DNA of 64,000 nt, taken from assembly GCF_004364865.1 (NCBI RefSeq), contig NZ_SOAU01000001.1, positions 2,450,001 to 2,514,000 of the forward strand, in the 5' to 3' direction. The translations under genes and the position numbers were made by a program. Every line of letters begins with the position of its first letter. Position 1 is the stretch's first letter. The notes under the pieces are model-generated. The model saw nothing but the letters and a program-made list of their open reading frames with translations. It searched no databases and had not been told where the DNA came from. Source of the DNA: Ilumatobacter fluminis. Its GTDB lineage: Bacteria > Actinomycetota > Acidimicrobiia > Acidimicrobiales > Ilumatobacteraceae. Of this stretch, positions 56,038 through 64,000 are shown one piece after another.

Positions 56038-57498
56038 GTGAGAGTCCAGATCCACGAAACGTTCGAGTCGGGCCTGCCCGCCGACGACACCCACCCGTAC
56101 CGCACGGGCGCCTGGCGCCCGCAGACACGCGAGTACGACGCATGGGACCTCGACGTGGTCGGCGAGATCCCCGACGACCTCGCCGGCACCTACATCCGCA
56201 ACACCGAGAACCCGCTGCTCCCCTCGATCGAGCGCTACCACCCGTTCGACGGTGACGGCATGCTCCACTCCATCTCGTTCGCCGCCGGGGAGGCGCAGTA
56301 CCACAACCGGTTCGTGCGCACCGACGGCTTCGTCGCCGAACGGGAGATGGGCCAAGCGCTCTTCGCCGGCGTCGCCGAGAACGTCAACGCCGCCAAAGAG
56401 TCGTGCGAACTCGGTGCGCGTCCGAACATGAAGGACGCGTCGAGCACCGACGTGGTGGTCCACAACGGGAAGGCGCTATCGAGCTTCTGGCTGTGCGGCG
56501 ACCTGTACGCCTTCGACCCAGTCACCCTCGAGGCACAGGGCCGCGAAACCTTCGGCCTGCCCGACGGCGTCGGCATCTCGGCCCACACCAAGATCGACGA
56601 GGTCACGAACGAGCTGCTGTTCTTCAACTACGGAACCGAACAGCCGTACATGCACTACGGCGTCGTCGGTGCCGACGGCGGACTCGCCCACTACATCGAC
56701 GTGCCGCTGCCCGGCCCTCGCCTGCCCCACGACATGGCGTTCACCGAGCACTACTCGATCCTGCCCGACCTGTCGATGTTCTGGGAGCCGAGCCTGATCG
56801 AGCACGGCATCTACCTGCCGTCGTTCCACCGCGACGTCCCGACCCGGTTCGCGATCGTGCCGCGCTACGGCACCACCGAAGAGATCCGCTGGTTCGAGGC
56901 CGACCCCACCTACGTCCTGCACTGGATCAACGCCTACGAGGACGGCGACGAGATCGTCCTCGACGGCTTCTTCCAGGAGACGCCATCGCCCGATCCGATC
57001 CCCGAGTGGTCGTTCGATCAGAACCTGTTCCGCTACCTCGACCTGTATTCCATGAACGCCAAGGCCCACCGTTGGCGGTTCAACCTGCGCACCGGCGAGA
57101 CGAAGGAAGAGCACCTGTCGGAACGCATCCAGGAGTTCGGGATGATCAACGGCCGCTACGGCGGTCGCCGCCACCGCTACTCGTTCAACGCGCTGCCGTG
57201 CGAGGGCTGGTTCGGCTTCAAGGGCGTCATCAAGCACGACGTCGACAGCGGCACCGAGGAGATCCTCGAACTGCCCGATGGAGTGTTCGCGAGCGAAACG
57301 GTCATGGCCCCGCGCCTCGGCTCCACCGCCGAGGACGACGGCTACCTGATCACGTTCACGATGGACGTGAACGACGACCGCTCCGAGTGCCTCGTCGTCG
57401 ACGCCGCCGACATCACCGCCGGGCCGATCGCCCGGATCTCGCTGCCGGAGCGCATCAGCTCGGGCACCCACGGCTTCTGGAGCCCCGCCGACGCCTGA
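56038..57498 (+). CDS. Carotenoid cleavage oxygenase (RPE65 family)
   Basis: This 486-aa propeller enzyme keeps the four Fe-binding histidines of the family: His183 (SAHTK), His231 (PHDMAF), His295 (LHWINA) and His478 (GTHGFW). GTYIRNTENPLL and YHPFDGDGMLHSI are typical opening blocks. It should cleave a conjugated or styrenyl C=C bond with O2. The substrate could be a carotenoid, apocarotenoid, or a lignostilbene-like compound; I cannot choose. The GTG at 56038 has an AGGAG site 7 nt upstream. It is the last gene of a TetR-thiolase-oxygenase operon. Confidence 0.93.
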   Translation: MRVQIHETFESGLPADDTHPYRTGAWRPQTREYDAWDLDVVGEIPDDLAGTYIRNTENPLLPSIERYHPFDGDGMLHSISFAAGEAQYHNRFVRTDGFVAEREMGQALFAGVAENVNAAKESCELGARPNMKDASSTDVVVHNGKALSSFWLCGDLYAFDPVTLEAQGRETFGLPDGVGISAHTKIDEVTNELLFFNYGTEQPYMHYGVVGADGGLAHYIDVPLPGPRLPHDMAFTEHYSILPDLSMFWEPSLIEHGIYLPSFHRDVPTRFAIVPRYGTTEEIRWFEADPTYVLHWINAYEDGDEIVLDGFFQETPSPDPIPEWSFDQNLFRYLDLYSMNAKAHRWRFNLRTGETKEEHLSERIQEFGMINGRYGGRRHRYSFNALPCEGWFGFKGVIKHDVDSGTEEILELPDGVFASETVMAPRLGSTAEDDGYLITFTMDVNDDRSECLVVDAADITAGPIARISLPERISSGTHGFWSPADA

Positions 57499-57568
57499 CC
57501 CGACGGGACGGCGACGAGCGTCGCGAACCCACCGCCGACGGACCCCGTCACTCACGTAGGTTGCCGAC

Positions 57569-58453
57569 ATGGGCGCAGCGGTCGAACGGCACCTGTCGGG
57601 GATCGATGCGGTTGTGGCGACGACGGAGCTGCTGCAGCGGAACCGGGCGATGCATCCCACCGCCGGCATGTACGAGGCGGCCGACTTCCAGTGGTGGTGG
57701 CGGTCGCCCCGCCGAACCGACGAGTACCCGCAACTGTTCTGGTTCGACGACGACGGCCCGGTCGCCGCGGCGATCGCAACGGCGTGGGGTGAGGCAACAG
57801 CTCTCGACCCGCTGCTGCTCCCCGACGCCGACGACGACTGGGCCGAGTCGGTCGTCGGACGCGGCCTCGAACACGCGGCAGCACACGGGATCGGACACGT
57901 CGAGCTGGAGGCAGTTCCCGACGGACCGGTCGAGCGGGCACTGCTCCGGAACGGGTTCACGCCCGGCGACGGCGGCTACGTCGAAGGCTGGATCGACGCC
58001 GCCGCCGTTCCGGCCGTGTCACCGATCGCCGACGGCTACTCACTGCATCGACGAACGGACCGCACCGATCGCCCCCACCACTACATCCGGCGCAGCGGCG
58101 CCGACGTCGAGGCACGGCTGCTGCAGACGTCGCTCTACTCGCCCGATCGTGACCTGCTCGTCGAAGACGACGAGGGCGACGCCGTGGCGTCGGGCCTGTT
58201 CTGGTTCGATCCGGTCACGCAAACCGGTCTCGTCGAGCCGATGCGCACCGAGGACGACCATCAGCGCAAGGGCTTGGCGCGGCACCTGCTCACGAGCGGT
58301 CTCGCACTGCTCGCCCACGCCGGCGCCGAGCGGGTCAAGATCTGCTGGAGCCCCGACAACCCACCTGCAGCGAGCCTGTACCTCGACGTGGGGTTCGTGC
58401 CCGACCGTCGTACCCGGATGTTCGCCGGGCCGACGGGCTGCGTGCCAGGCTGA
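57569..58453 (+). CDS. GNAT-family acetyltransferase
   Basis: The 294-aa product has a recognisable GNAT domain in the C-terminal half: LVEPMRTEDDHQRKGLARHLLTSGL carries the acetyl-CoA R/QxxGxG-type loop, followed by GAERVKICWSPDNPPAASLYLDVGFVP. The N-terminal half (about 1-150) looks like a weakly conserved second GNAT fold. The acceptor is unknown. It lies 70 bp after the carotenoid-oxygenase gene and 5 bp before the next TetR gene. Confidence 0.85.
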   Translation: MGAAVERHLSGIDAVVATTELLQRNRAMHPTAGMYEAADFQWWWRSPRRTDEYPQLFWFDDDGPVAAAIATAWGEATALDPLLLPDADDDWAESVVGRGLEHAAAHGIGHVELEAVPDGPVERALLRNGFTPGDGGYVEGWIDAAAVPAVSPIADGYSLHRRTDRTDRPHHYIRRSGADVEARLLQTSLYSPDRDLLVEDDEGDAVASGLFWFDPVTQTGLVEPMRTEDDHQRKGLARHLLTSGLALLAHAGAERVKICWSPDNPPAASLYLDVGFVPDRRTRMFAGPTGCVPG

Positions 58454-58458
58454 ACGTC

Positions 58459-59073
58459 GTGGCACGACCACCCCAATCCGACGAGGAACGCTCGGCGAAG
58501 CGTCGCCAGATCCAACGCGCGGCGATCGAGCTGTATCGGGAGCGGGGTTCCGACGTGACGGTCCGCAACGTGGCCGACCGTGCCGGTGTCTCCGTCGGCA
58601 CCGTGTACTCCTACTTCGACAGCCTCGCGACGCTCATGCGTTCGTTGTGGACGGGCGCCGTCGCACGGGTCAACGTCGAGTTCATCGAATTGGCGAGCGA
58701 GTTCGACGAGCCGCTCACACGCATCCGAGCCCTGCTCGAGCGCTACGTGCAGTTCGCGCTCGACGAGCCCGAGGTGTACCGGAGCGCACTGCTGTACGTA
58801 CGACCACCGTCGCACGATCAACCCGAACCCGACCATCCCGACGAGCTGCCGTTCCACGCCCTGCTGGTGACGGCGGTGCGGGAGGGGCAGGGCGTCGGCA
58901 CGATCGTGGCGGGCGAGCCCGAGCGGTTGGCGCAGGTGTTGTGGGCAGGTGTCCACGGCGCTGTTGCGCTGTCACAGAACATGTCGATCTATCGGCTCGA
59001 GGGCCCCGCCGAGCTCGGACCGACGGCGATCGACCTACTGCTGCGCGGCATCCGTGTTCCTCCCACCGGGTGA
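58459..59073 (+). CDS. TetR-family regulator
   Basis: This 204-aa TetR protein has a clear N-terminal helix-turn-helix (AAIELYRERGSDVTVRNVADRAGVSVGTVYSYFDS, about residues 22-56) and a TetR ligand domain with ALLERYVQFALDEPEVYRS. The GTG at 58459 is 5 bp past the GNAT stop. No obvious operator palindrome is visible in the short spacer. Its target could be the preceding GNAT gene or the genes downstream; the effector is unknown. Confidence 0.9.
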   Translation: MARPPQSDEERSAKRRQIQRAAIELYRERGSDVTVRNVADRAGVSVGTVYSYFDSLATLMRSLWTGAVARVNVEFIELASEFDEPLTRIRALLERYVQFALDEPEVYRSALLYVRPPSHDQPEPDHPDELPFHALLVTAVREGQGVGTIVAGEPERLAQVLWAGVHGAVALSQNMSIYRLEGPAELGPTAIDLLLRGIRVPPTG

Positions 59074-59120
59074 CACGACCGTCCGGTCGATACGACGCAC
59101 GCCGCACTAGGTTCACCGGG

Positions 59121-60029
59121 ATGCGACCACTTCTCTGGTGCACCGTCGCACTGGCACTGTCGGCATGCGCCGCTCAGCCGTCCGACGACAGTGCCGGATC
59201 GGTCCCGCTCGACAGTGTGCCGACCGCCGATGACACGATCCCGGCAACCATGGTGCCCGACACCGCAGCGCCGACGACCACCGCTCCCCCGGTGACCACC
59301 GCTCCCCCGGGAATCACGATGCCACCGGTCGACCCGCGGTTCGCTCCACTCGTCGGTCGGTGGGCGCACTACGACGTCGTCGCCTACGAGGACGGCACCC
59401 TGAAGACGCTCATCATCAGCTACGGCTTCAACGACTTCACGGCCGTCGACGGCGAGCTGATCGACCAGGGATCGTTCTGCTTCTCCGAGCAGCGAACCGA
59501 CCAACCGATCGAGACGTCGCTGTCGGACGAGGCGACACAGGCCATCCAGCCGCCGCCGACTCCGGTCACCGTCGAGGAGATCGACGACACCCTGCGCATC
59601 ACACGGCCGGCGACGCCCACACCCGTCGGCATCGAGCTCGACGACCCGGCGAACGAACCCCTTCCCACCGACCCGAACGATCCCCGGATCATCGACGACG
59701 ACGGCGACGGCAACCCCGGGATCACCGTCGACATCCGAGTGAGCGACGAACTGACCGGCGAGCTCTACATCGCCCGGCGAGAGATCTTCGCCTACCAGGC
59801 GTACCTGACCGACCCCGACACCCTGCAGGGCACGGTGACCGACGACTCCGAACAGCTCGTCATCGGAGCGAGCGACCCGGTGTTCGACATGGCGACCGAG
59901 TGGGTGCAGTACGCCGATCTCGACAAGAGCCCGATCATCCTGAAGCGAGTCGACGAGGACTGGGACTGCGACCGTCTCGCCGCCGAACGGGACGCACTGT
60001 TCCCGCCGACTCCGGAGGTCGACTGGTGA
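59121..60029 (+). CDS. Lipoprotein, unknown function
   Basis: This is a 302-aa protein with a signal ending in the lipobox LSAC, and a short Thr/Pro-rich linker (about residues 25-70). The domain after it starts PRFAPLVGRWAHYDVVAYEDGTLKTLIISYGF, suggestive of a beta-barrel or lipocalin-like fold, but no family is certain. An Asp-rich stretch (DDDGDGNPGITVD, about 195-207) could bind Ca2+. It overlaps malQ by 4 bp (GTGA), which may couple the two, although a functional link is not obvious. Confidence 0.85.
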   Translation: MRPLLWCTVALALSACAAQPSDDSAGSVPLDSVPTADDTIPATMVPDTAAPTTTAPPVTTAPPGITMPPVDPRFAPLVGRWAHYDVVAYEDGTLKTLIISYGFNDFTAVDGELIDQGSFCFSEQRTDQPIETSLSDEATQAIQPPPTPVTVEEIDDTLRITRPATPTPVGIELDDPANEPLPTDPNDPRIIDDDGDGNPGITVDIRVSDELTGELYIARREIFAYQAYLTDPDTLQGTVTDDSEQLVIGASDPVFDMATEWVQYADLDKSPIILKRVDEDWDCDRLAAERDALFPPTPEVDW

Positions 60030-61528
60030 CCGAGACCGCACCGTTCCCGTCCCGCTGCTACGGGGTGCTCATGCACCCGACGTCGTTCCCGGGCCCCGAA
60101 CCGATCGGCACCCTGGGTGCCGAGGCGCACGAGTTCGTCGATTGGCTGGCCACGACCGGAGCGTCGATCTGGCAGATCCTGCCGCTGACCTACCTCGGCA
60201 GCGAGGACTCGCCGTACTTCAGCCCGTCGTCGTTCGCCGGCAACACCTGGCTCATCGATCTGCGCGAGCTGGTGGCGGCCGGTCTCATCGCGGGCATCGG
60301 CACCCCGCCCCGGGGCGACGAGACCCAGGTCGACTTCGAGGCGATGCGAACGTGGAAGGCGCCACTGCTCGACGCAGCGGCCGGCGCCTTCCTCGATGAC
60401 GACGGCCACCCCTGGTGGCCCGACTACGAGCGCTTCGTCGCCGAGTCCCCGTGGTTGGCCGACGTGTGCCACTTCATCGCACGCAAACACGCCGACCCCG
60501 TCTCGCCGTGGTGGGACTGGGATCCGGCGATCAGGCGGCGCGAGCCCGCTGCGCTTGCCGCCTCGGCGATCGAGCACGCCGCAGCGATCGAGCGCGAGCA
60601 GGTCTTGCAGTTCTTCTTCGACCGGCAGTGGCAGGCGGTGCGTGCCCGAGCCAACGCGGCCGGCATCGTGGTGCTCGGTGACACGCCGATCTATGTCGCG
60701 CCCGACTCGGCCGACGTGTGGGCACACCAGTCGCAGTTCCAACTCGACGACGACGGCCGGCTGACCGCCCAGGCCGGCGTGCCGCCCGACTACTTCAGCG
60801 AGACCGGACAGCTGTGGGGCAACCCGATCTACCGCTGGGACGTGATGGCCGACGACGGATTCTCGTGGTGGATCGACCGGCTCGGGCGAACCCTCGATCA
60901 GACCGGCATCGTCCGCATCGACCACTTCCGCGCCCTGTCGGCGTACTGGTCGGTCCCCGCCGACGACGAGACCGCGATCGACGGGACGTGGATGACCGGC
61001 CCCGGCCAGGCGTTCGTCGACGCAGTCGGGCAGGCGTTCCCGTCACTCCCGATCGTCGCCGAAGACCTCGGTGACCTCGACGACGACGTGCTCGCGCTGC
61101 GCGACCGGAACGACCTCGTCGGGATGCGGGTCTTGCAGTTCGGCTTCGACGGACCGCCCAACGATCACCATCCGAGTCGCATCGTCGAGCGCAGCGTCGT
61201 CTACACCGGGACGCACGACAACGACACCCTCGCAGGATGGTGGACATCGTCGCCGCGTCGTCGCAAGGAGCGCGTCCGCCGCGACACCGGGATGCCGCCC
61301 AGGGTCCGCACCCGCAAGGCCGTGTGGTCGCTGATCGAGACGGTGCTCGCGAGCCCCGCTGTGGCCGCCGTCGTCCCGGTGCAAGACCTGCTCGTCCTCG
61401 GTAGCGAGTCCCGGATGAACCTCCCCGGCACGGCGACCGGCAACTGGCAGTGGCGTCTCCGCCCCGGCGCGCTCACCGAACGCCTGGCGAGCGACCTCAG
61501 GTCCCTCGCCGAGTCGACCAACCGCTGA
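60026..61528 (+). CDS. malQ: 4-alpha-glucanotransferase (amylomaltase)
   Basis: This 500-aa GH77 enzyme moves alpha-1,4-glucan segments between maltodextrins. The nucleophile Asp299 (IVRIDHFRAL), the acid/base Glu346 (IVAEDLGDL) and Asp398 (TGTHDNDTL) are all present, and the QILPLTYLGSEDSPYFSPSSFAGN segment is typical. The GTG start is in a 4-bp overlap with the lipoprotein stop. The gene is of normal length for a standalone MalQ. Confidence 0.95.
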   Translation: MTETAPFPSRCYGVLMHPTSFPGPEPIGTLGAEAHEFVDWLATTGASIWQILPLTYLGSEDSPYFSPSSFAGNTWLIDLRELVAAGLIAGIGTPPRGDETQVDFEAMRTWKAPLLDAAAGAFLDDDGHPWWPDYERFVAESPWLADVCHFIARKHADPVSPWWDWDPAIRRREPAALAASAIEHAAAIEREQVLQFFFDRQWQAVRARANAAGIVVLGDTPIYVAPDSADVWAHQSQFQLDDDGRLTAQAGVPPDYFSETGQLWGNPIYRWDVMADDGFSWWIDRLGRTLDQTGIVRIDHFRALSAYWSVPADDETAIDGTWMTGPGQAFVDAVGQAFPSLPIVAEDLGDLDDDVLALRDRNDLVGMRVLQFGFDGPPNDHHPSRIVERSVVYTGTHDNDTLAGWWTSSPRRRKERVRRDTGMPPRVRTRKAVWSLIETVLASPAVAAVVPVQDLLVLGSESRMNLPGTATGNWQWRLRPGALTERLASDLRSLAESTNR

Positions 61529-61560
61529 GGGCCGGCCACCCGCACCGCACACCAGTCCTC

Positions 61561-61848
61561 GGTGAACCTCGTCCGAAAACCCGGACCACCCCCACCGAGA
61601 ACTCACCCACCAACCCCGACCACCACGATCTCGGTGAACCTCGTCCGAAAACCCGGACCAGAGCCACCGAGAACCCACCCACCAACCCCGACCACCACGA
61701 TCTCGGTGAACCTCGTCCGAAAACCCGGACCAGAGCCACCGAGAACCCACCCACCAACCCCGACCACCACGATCTCGGTGAACCTCGTCCGAAAACCCGG
61801 ACCAGAGCCACCGAGAACGACACCACCAGCCACGTCACTGCCTCCAGA
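61561..61848. repeat. 72-bp tandem repeat, four copies
   Basis: Units begin at 61561, 61633, 61705 and 61777 with a GGTGAACCTCGTCCGAAAAC start. The second to fourth units are almost identical over their repeated part; the first has a few changes, and the fourth diverges after its first half. Each unit has a stem GTCCG/CGGAC with an outer TCGGTG/CACCGA arm. The period is a multiple of three, so most frames stay open, but no gene is supported here. The flank up to 62008 shows nothing else. Confidence 0.9.
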
Positions 61849-62008
61849 GAACGACAACTGCCCCACCCACCGCGCCAGACCCTCCACCCCCACGAGCCCA
61901 CCGACCCGGCCCGATCACCGAGAGAACTCGCCCGCCGAGGGGCCGGGGCGGCCATGGCTCCTGGGAATCCGGGCCGGTCGAGGGTCGGGGTCGTGGGAGC
62001 ATGGTCGG

Positions 62009-63376
62009 ATGGACGAGCTGAGTGCGGTACGTGACGCGGCGGAACGGGCGTTGGCGTACGCCGCGACCATCGACGAGCGGCGGGTGTTCCCCGACGCTGG
62101 TGCGGTCGATGCACTGTCGGCGCTGGGCGGGACCGTGCCCGACGGCGAGTCCGACGTCGCCGAGACGCTCGAACTGCTGGCCGAGGTGGGCGGTGCGGCC
62201 ACGGTGGTCAACACCGGCCCGAACTACTACGGGTTCGTCACCGGGGCGACGCACCCTGCCGCACTCGGCGCTGCGATGATCGCAGCCGCCTGGGACCAGA
62301 ACGCCGCGTTGCCGGTCATGTCGCCGGTGGCAGCGACGCTCCACGACGTCACCCGCGAGTGGCTCGTCGACCTGTTGGGCCTCGGTGCCGACACCGACGT
62401 CGCGTACGTCACCGGGGCGACGGTCGCCAACGCCTCCTGCCTCGCTGCCGCGCGGGACGCGCTCCTCGCCGAGGTGGGGTGGGACGCTCCGGCCCAGGGA
62501 CTGTTCGGGGCCCCGCTGATCCAGGTGGTGACCGGCCGCCAGGCGCACTCGACGGTTCGGAAGTCGTTGGGGTTCGTCGGACTCGGCTCCGAACGGATCA
62601 TGACGGTGCCGTCCGACGATCAGGGCCGCATGCGTGCCGATCTGCTCCCCGATCTCGACCCGGCCGACGGCCCGATCCTGGTGTGTGCGCAGGCCGGCGA
62701 GGTGAACACCGGAGCGTTCGATCCGTTCGACGAGATCGCCGACTGGACGGAGGCTCGCGGTGGCTGGCTCCACGTCGACGGCGCATTCGGGTTGTGGGCC
62801 CTGGCCGATCCGACGCGTGCACACCTCACCGCCGGGCTCACCCGGGCCGACTCGCTGGCCACCGACGGCCACAAGTGGCTGAACGTCACCTACGACTGCG
62901 GGATCGCGCTCGTCCAGCGACCCGGCGCACTCCGGCGGACCTTCGCGTCGATCGCCGGCTACCTGCCGCCTGCGAGCGGCTTCGAGGCGATGCACCACAC
63001 ACCCCAGTCGTCGCAGCGTGCCCGCCAGATCGAGGTGTGGGCGGTCTTGCGTGCCCTCGGCCGGACCGGTCTCGCAACATTGGTGCAGCGTGGGTGCGAC
63101 GGCGCCACGGCGATCGCCGAGCGGCTGGGTACGAGCGACGGATTCGAGATCGTGAACGACGTGGTGCTCAACCAGGTGCTCGTCATCTATCGCGATCCGG
63201 CTACCACGGCGAGGCTGATCGAAGCCGTGCAGGACGACGGACGGATCTGGTGCGGTCCGACCTCGTGGAACGGGGCGACGGCGATGCGGATCAGCGTGTC
63301 GTCGTGGAAGACGACGTTCGACGACGCCCGCCGGGCTGCCGACGTGATCACCGAGGTCGCCGCCTCGCTCGGCTGA
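62009..63376 (+). CDS. PLP-dependent group II decarboxylase-like protein
   Basis: The 455-aa product is a fold-type I PLP enzyme of the aromatic/glutamate decarboxylase group. The PLP lysine is Lys289 (DGHKWLN), the pyridine-binding Asp is Asp257 (HVDGAFG), and a stacking His is His180 (QAHSTVRKS). The GPNYYGFVTGATHPAALGA opening is typical of the cluster named aspartate or tyrosine decarboxylase-like. The substrate amino acid is not predictable. The ATG at 62009 was chosen; an open frame continues upstream through the tandem repeat, which is an artefact of its period. Confidence 0.9.
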   Translation: MDELSAVRDAAERALAYAATIDERRVFPDAGAVDALSALGGTVPDGESDVAETLELLAEVGGAATVVNTGPNYYGFVTGATHPAALGAAMIAAAWDQNAALPVMSPVAATLHDVTREWLVDLLGLGADTDVAYVTGATVANASCLAAARDALLAEVGWDAPAQGLFGAPLIQVVTGRQAHSTVRKSLGFVGLGSERIMTVPSDDQGRMRADLLPDLDPADGPILVCAQAGEVNTGAFDPFDEIADWTEARGGWLHVDGAFGLWALADPTRAHLTAGLTRADSLATDGHKWLNVTYDCGIALVQRPGALRRTFASIAGYLPPASGFEAMHHTPQSSQRARQIEVWAVLRALGRTGLATLVQRGCDGATAIAERLGTSDGFEIVNDVVLNQVLVIYRDPATTARLIEAVQDDGRIWCGPTSWNGATAMRISVSSWKTTFDDARRAADVITEVAASLG

Positions 63377-63400
63377 CTCGCCGCCCGCGAGCATGCGGGC

Positions 63401-64000
63401 ATGGGGAACGCAGTTCGCGAAGAAACACACGGCCATGTGCGGCGGCTGACGCTGTGCCGACCCGATCGGTACAACACGATCACACCGGAGCTGCGAGACG
63501 AACTCGGCACTGCGCTCGACGTGGCCGAGCGCGACCCGAACGTGCGAGTGATCCTGTTCGACGCCGAAGGCCCCGCGTTCTGCGCCGGCTACGGACTCGA
63601 TTGGTCGACCGACGCCCAGTCCGGCGAAGAGCAACGCGACGAACGGGTGTGGGACTCGGTGCGCGACCAACACATGATCGGTTCGTTCGCCGACACGTGG
63701 GCGAAGTTGCACGACTGTTCGAAGCCGACCGTCGCTGCCGTCCAGGGGTGGTGCATCGCCGGGGGCACCAACATCGTCTTCAACGCCCACCTGATCGTGG
63801 CCGGCGAGAGCGCCCGGTTCGGTTATCCACCGTCGCGGGTGTGGGGCATTCCGGAGGCACCCTGGAACTGGGTTGCCCGGATGGGGCTCCAGCGGGCACG
63901 CCGCTACATGCTCACCGGCGACGAGTTCACGGCGGCGCAAGCGTTGGAGATGGGCGCCGTGCTCGACGTCGTCCCCGACGACGAGTTACACGAACACGCG
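63401..64000 (+). CDS. Enoyl-CoA hydratase/isomerase-family protein (3' end cut)
   Basis: The frame begins at ATG 63401 and runs off the window after 200 codons. It has the crotonase fold: RLTLCRPDRYNTIT, an oxyanion-hole AFCAGYGLD (59-67), and VQGWCIAGGTNIVFNAHL. In classical hydratases GGGxE carries a catalytic Glu at the second of these; here the equivalent place is Asn124, so simple hydratase activity may be absent. The position 25 bp after the PLP enzyme suggests a short operon. C-terminal features cannot be seen. Confidence 0.85.
   Translation, partial: MGNAVREETHGHVRRLTLCRPDRYNTITPELRDELGTALDVAERDPNVRVILFDAEGPAFCAGYGLDWSTDAQSGEEQRDERVWDSVRDQHMIGSFADTWAKLHDCSKPTVAAVQGWCIAGGTNIVFNAHLIVAGESARFGYPPSRVWGIPEAPWNWVARMGLQRARRYMLTGDEFTAAQALEMGAVLDVVPDDELHEHA

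Noticed and set aside
61562-62008. N-terminal extension of the PLP decarboxylase through the tandem repeat
   Set aside because: The frame is open only because the repeat period is 72 bp. The family N-terminus begins at ATG 62009.

Overview
This is a high-GC (about 70% by eye), gene-dense chromosomal segment with many GTG/TTG starts, several 4-bp ATGA/GTGA overlaps and some probably leaderless genes. Two luciferase-like F420-type oxidoreductases, an ANTAR regulator beside polA, Thr/Pro-linker lipoproteins, and a polA-rpsA-coaE-uvrB-uvrA order all point to Actinobacteria. The overall style best fits Acidimicrobiia (Ilumatobacter-like). That assignment is inferred from gene content, not from any search. 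I see no transposase, phage gene, CRISPR array or rRNA gene.

Layout. 1-12.3 kb: a truncated secreted protein, an F420-type oxidoreductase, a lipoprotein, uvrC, a rhomboid-like membrane protein, a degenerate GGDEF protein, an MFS transporter, uvrA and a second F420-type oxidoreductase. 12.3-18.2 kb: pcm, an LPPTG-anchored Thr-rich surface protein divergent from a histidine kinase/response regulator pair (with a 24-bp palindrome between them), and a very large multi-membrane protein. 18.2-28 kb: a repeat element, uvrB with a clear SOS box, a lipoprotein, a secreted metallophosphoesterase, an SSB-like protein, a GGCT-like protein, lysoplasmalogenase, a double GNAT, coaE and rpsA. 28-35.1 kb: a tightly packed operon that starts with an AMP-ligase/carrier/acyltransferase-3 fusion, continues into a complete Fbp-type iron ABC transporter and ends in a methyltransferase. 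35.2-39.6 kb: polA, a PdtaR-like ANTAR regulator, a coiled-coil protein, an odd tRNA with anticodon CAA and an RDD protein. 39.7-44.6 kb: the type II fatty-acid cluster fabD-fabH-fabG-acpP-fabF, with a convergent dehydratase (fabZ-like). 44.6-45.1 kb: an AT-richer regulatory stretch with a possible short plus-strand transcript. 45.2-51.7 kb: trpF-trpB-trpA and glyS-trpC, all on the minus strand, separated by a FUSC-like protein, an amphi-Trp protein and a SpoIIAA-like protein. 51.8-64 kb: selO, a long perfect hairpin, a PNPOx-like protein, tRNA-Val, a TetR/thiolase/carotenoid-oxygenase cassette, a GNAT, a TetR/lipoprotein/malQ group, a 72-bp tandem repeat, a PLP decarboxylase and a truncated crotonase.

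How the parts work together. UvrA, UvrB and UvrC of nucleotide excision repair lie within 20 kb, and PolA, which fills the repair gap, is further on. SOS-like boxes sit before uvrB (perfect) and uvrA (one mismatch), and I saw none before uvrC. The fab cluster supplies initiation, elongation and carrier functions of FAS II. The trp genes give the last steps of tryptophan synthesis (TrpC, TrpF, TrpA, TrpB); trpE, trpG and trpD are not in the window.

The best candidate for an undescribed system is the 28-35 kb operon. A self-contained activate-carry-transfer acylation enzyme is translationally coupled to an iron-binding lipoprotein and its importer. Other leads are the 44.8-45.1 kb short-transcript locus, a FabD with a lipoyl-like C-terminal domain, a class-I-shaped tRNA with a CAA anticodon, and two long perfect inverted repeats that share a GGGGTC core.
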